DNA of 25,657 bases from an uncultured Ruminococcus sp. (GTDB taxonomy: Bacteria > Bacillota > Clostridia > Oscillospirales > Ruminococcaceae), in NCBI GenBank assembly GCA_910579835.1, contig CAJTWQ010000026.1, positions 1 through 25,657 of the forward strand. The letters run 5' to 3'. Each line of letters begins with the position of its first letter. Position 1 is the stretch's first letter. Made by a program: the position numbers and the translations under genes. Below the pieces are notes generated by a model. The model was not told the DNA's origin and searched no databases. It saw nothing but the letters and a program-made list of their open reading frames with translations. Shown here piece after piece: positions 23,921-25,657 of the stretch.

Positions 23921-23949
23921 TTGACATTTTTAAGAGGACGTGCTATAAT
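23921..23949 (+). promoter_or_regulatory. Perfect-consensus promoter pointing away from the integrase
   Basis: TTGACA (23921-23926), exactly 17 bases, TATAAT (23944-23949), with a TGc extension before the -10. This is the strongest promoter in the window. It reads on the plus strand, but no plus-strand gene follows before the window ends. An inverted repeat, GGACGTGCTATA (23937-23948) with TATAGCGCGTCC (23971-23982), surrounds the -10 and start point and could be an operator or part of an RNA fold. Confidence 0.85.
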
Positions 23950-23955
23950 ATAACT

Positions 23956-24019
23956 GTTGAGATGTGTTCTATAGCGCGTCCGAGGCCTCTTATCGGTTGC
24001 AGCCGGTAAGGGGCTTTTT
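23956..24019 (+). ncRNA. Putative small RNA of about 62 nt in the mobile element
   Basis: From the predicted start near 23956 the transcript would meet a strong hairpin (23985-23996 with 24003-24014, 12 pairs including two wobbles, loop TTGCAG) followed by TTTTTATT, a clear intrinsic terminator. The unit lies between two minus-strand genes and contains no meaningful ORF. It would be antisense to any read-through mRNA entering the integrase from upstream, but does not overlap the integrase coding sequence. An attenuated leader of a lost gene is the alternative. Confidence 0.55.
23985..24019 (+). terminator. Intrinsic terminator of the small transcription unit
   Basis: Twelve-pair GC-rich stem with a 6-base loop and a five-T tract, about 36 bases after the promoter's -10. 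It is T-tailed only on the plus strand. Confidence 0.8.
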
Positions 24020-24052
24020 ATTATGTAGATTTGTTCAGTCTCTCTCTCTGAT

Positions 24053-25162
24053 TTAGTAGAATATTTTCCCGGATTCAAGATTTTTTCTATATTGGCAATA
24101 CTCTGATCGTTCTTCGTCTGGATGAATACATTTTTTTTCAGCTGAGCATTCTTTGTACCGACCACAACATCCAAAAGGAGTCGTGTTTACATTTTTTGCT
24201 TCGGAATTTTCAATCGTTGATGTTATCATATCATAAAATACATTTTCAGGTATTATAGATATATCTTGTCCTTTGATAAGGAGCTCTTCGGCTTTCTTCT
24301 GTTTATTGCTTTTACCGCCCTTTATTGAAGTACAATAATCGTTGTTACCTAAAACAAGGTAGTTTGTTTCCTTAGTAACATTATTTTGAACTTCTCCACC
24401 AAAATCTACAACAAGCTGCATTGCTTCTTGACGTATCATTTTTTCAAGCGTTCCGGTGAATACACATTTTTTTCCATACAATGGATGCGTCTCATCAAAT
24501 CTTGTTTTTGTAGTAGTTATTTCCTTTGCGTTAACCCACTTACTTGCCTGGGAAAAGAGTTTGATAAATTGTTTTTTGTCTTTGTACTTGGAGGCAATAA
24601 TGTTTTGCAAATTATCGTATACCAATTTAGTAGTTCTGCAATCATCTAAGGCTCGATGTTCAGTATCAACTTTAATGTCAAATAAACTTACCATATCTTT
24701 CAGCCGATGATGTTTATTTTCCGGATATAGCTTTCGCGCTATTCTCATACAGTCGATGTAATCGTTCTTTAATTTAGAATTCAAATGCGTTTCAAAATAA
24801 TCATACAAGAAATTGATGTCAAAATTCACATTATATCCTATTATTATGTCGTCGCCTATAAAATCAGACAATTCTTTAATAACAATTTTTGGAGCAGGAG
24901 CACCAACAAGCATTTCGTTTGTTATGCCGGTTAAATCTGTTATAAACTCTGGCAACTCGTCGTTGTATTCAACAAAAGATGAATATTCATTAATTATCTC
25001 GCCATTATGAACTTTTATAGCAGCAACTTCAATAATTGAATCCCAATCGGGAGATAAACCGGTAGTTTCAATATCAATCATAATATAATTATCAGGGAAA
25101 GAAATGATACTTTTTCCTTTTTCTCGTTTTTTAACTGCATCTGTTTTTTCAAGAATCACCAT
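24053..25162 (-). CDS. DEDDh exonuclease with BRCT domain and C-terminal cysteine cluster
   Basis: 369 residues. The N-terminal DnaQ-like 3'-5' exonuclease domain (about 24-190) has all DEDDh residues: D30 and E32 (IDIETTGL), D115 (NVNFDINF), H169 and D174 (HRALDD). A BRCT domain (about 226-313) follows, with YGKKCVFTGTL and the FGGEVQNNVTKETNYLVLG core, as in NAD-dependent ligases and some phage or plasmid exonucleases. Last is a short cysteine-rich segment with C332, C333, C339, C345 and C356 (FGCCGRYKECSAEKKC ... CQYRKNLESG), perhaps binding zinc or an Fe-S cluster. A role in DNA processing or repair for the element, or in defence, is possible. AAGGAG precedes the ATG. A second exonuclease lies just upstream in the same orientation. 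Confidence 0.9.
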   Translation of the reverse strand: MVILEKTDAVKKREKGKSIISFPDNYIMIDIETTGLSPDWDSIIEVAAIKVHNGEIINEYSSFVEYNDELPEFITDLTGITNEMLVGAPAPKIVIKELSDFIGDDIIIGYNVNFDINFLYDYFETHLNSKLKNDYIDCMRIARKLYPENKHHRLKDMVSLFDIKVDTEHRALDDCRTTKLVYDNLQNIIASKYKDKKQFIKLFSQASKWVNAKEITTTKTRFDETHPLYGKKCVFTGTLEKMIRQEAMQLVVDFGGEVQNNVTKETNYLVLGNNDYCTSIKGGKSNKQKKAEELLIKGQDISIIPENVFYDMITSTIENSEAKNVNTTPFGCCGRYKECSAEKKCIHPDEERSEYCQYRKNLESGKIFY

Positions 25163-25210
25163 TTCAATTACTCCTTTTTTATACAGCTATTTAAAAGAAT
25201 TTTCGCTTAA

Positions 25211-25657
25211 TTAAAAATCATCAATACTATCCACTTCTTTTATTGACTTTAATATTTCAATAAAAAGCAGTCCACAAGCTAAAGTATCTGAATCTGCTGT
25301 GTGAAACGAGGTACAACCTATATTTAATTCGTCACACAGGTCGCTCAATTTATAACTATCAAATTTTGAACCGTCATAATTTCGTAACTTTAATCTTGAA
25401 AGCTTTAATGTATCATAGACTTTATCGCTGTGATTTTCAAGATTCAATCCGCTTACGTGCAAAAATTTCATATCGAATGGAGCATTATGTGCAACAAGTG
25501 GTAGATCGCCTATAAATTCTTGCAAACTTGATTTGATCTGTGAAAATTTTGGCGCATTACAAACCATATCGTCTGTTATACCATTAATTTCTGTTGCCGA
25601 AGCTGGTATACGTTTACTGGGTTTTAGAGTTGTATGAAATTTTTCAACAGGTCTGTA
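25211..25657 (-). CDS. Second DEDDh exonuclease (5' end outside the window)
   Basis: The frame is open to the window edge for 30 codons beyond its first internal ATG (reading YRPVEKFHTTLKPSKRIP then SATEINGITDDMV), so that ATG is not the start. Visible are the family's INGIT(D/N)xM turn, the middle motif VAHNAPFDMKFL and the final HTADSDTLA motif carrying His and Asp. The first acidic motif (DxE) must lie upstream of the window. It ends 48 bases before the next exonuclease gene, so the two are likely one operon. No BRCT domain or cysteine cluster follows: it stops soon after the exonuclease fold. Confidence 0.85.
   Translation of the reverse strand, partial: YRPVEKFHTTLKPSKRIPASATEINGITDDMVCNAPKFSQIKSSLQEFIGDLPLVAHNAPFDMKFLHVSGLNLENHSDKVYDTLKLSRLKLRNYDGSKFDSYKLSDLCDELNIGCTSFHTADSDTLACGLLFIEILKSIKEVDSIDDF

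Noticed and set aside
23905..24174. An 89-codon minus-strand frame overlapping the exonuclease end and the small-RNA locus.
   Set aside because: It overlaps a well-supported gene in another frame, runs through the promoter-terminator unit and shows no protein-like motif.

Overview
The window looks like chromosome from a cellulosome-forming ruminococcal Firmicute close to Ruminococcus flavefaciens or R. champanellensis. This is inference from content: a secreted pectate lyase ending in a ruminococcal-type dockerin, a lipid-anchored GH5 glucanase with tandem sugar-binding-like modules, a BspA-type leucine-rich-repeat protein, AGGAGG ribosome sites and sigma-A promoters with 17-base spacers and often a TGn-extended -10. 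Base composition is moderate, by eye about 45% GC.

Layout. (1) Left edge, minus strand: the first codons of a probable endolysin, a phage-type holin, and an uncharacterised protein with the zinc-ligand pattern of prokaryotic phospholipase C but no signal peptide. (2) 2.0-9.9 kb, plus strand: trmB plus a small basic protein, then a pyrimidine cluster pyrC-pyrF-carA-carB. The cluster has its own promoter, an intrinsic terminator inside the pyrC leader (a likely attenuator), a strongly structured pyrF-carA gap, and a terminator after carB. (3) 10.0-12.3 kb: a two-gene operon with a zinc-ribbon/LRR/zinc-ribbon protein and a small lipoprotein, ending in terminators shared with a convergent gene. 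(4) 12.3-21.8 kb: GH5 lipoprotein (minus), divergent DUF1846 protein, membrane-anchored HtrA-type protease, and a 1321-residue double pectate lyase with dockerin. (5) 21.8-22.6 kb, minus strand: hpt, a short coding remnant, and the tail of a serine tRNA.

(6) From about 22.65 kb to the right end the DNA appears to be an integrated mobile element. Only the 3' part of a tRNA-Ser(GGA), from the anticodon loop to CCA, is present. Where its 5' half should be, the sequence changes to an att-like region followed by a tyrosine recombinase. Beyond lie an orphan promoter-hairpin-T-tract unit that could make a roughly 62-nt RNA, and two adjacent DEDDh exonucleases, one with a BRCT domain and a cysteine cluster. 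The far end and remaining cargo lie outside the window.

The polysaccharide genes suggest a plant cell-wall degrader: the dockerin enzyme is probably assembled into a cellulosome, while the GH5 enzyme is held on the cell by lipid. The pyrimidine genes cover carbamoyl phosphate synthesis, dihydroorotase and OMP decarboxylase; the other UMP pathway genes are not here. The least explained items are the mobile element's cargo and orphan transcript, the cytoplasmic phospholipase-C-like protein, the doubly zinc-ribboned LRR protein and the structured leaders in the pyr cluster.
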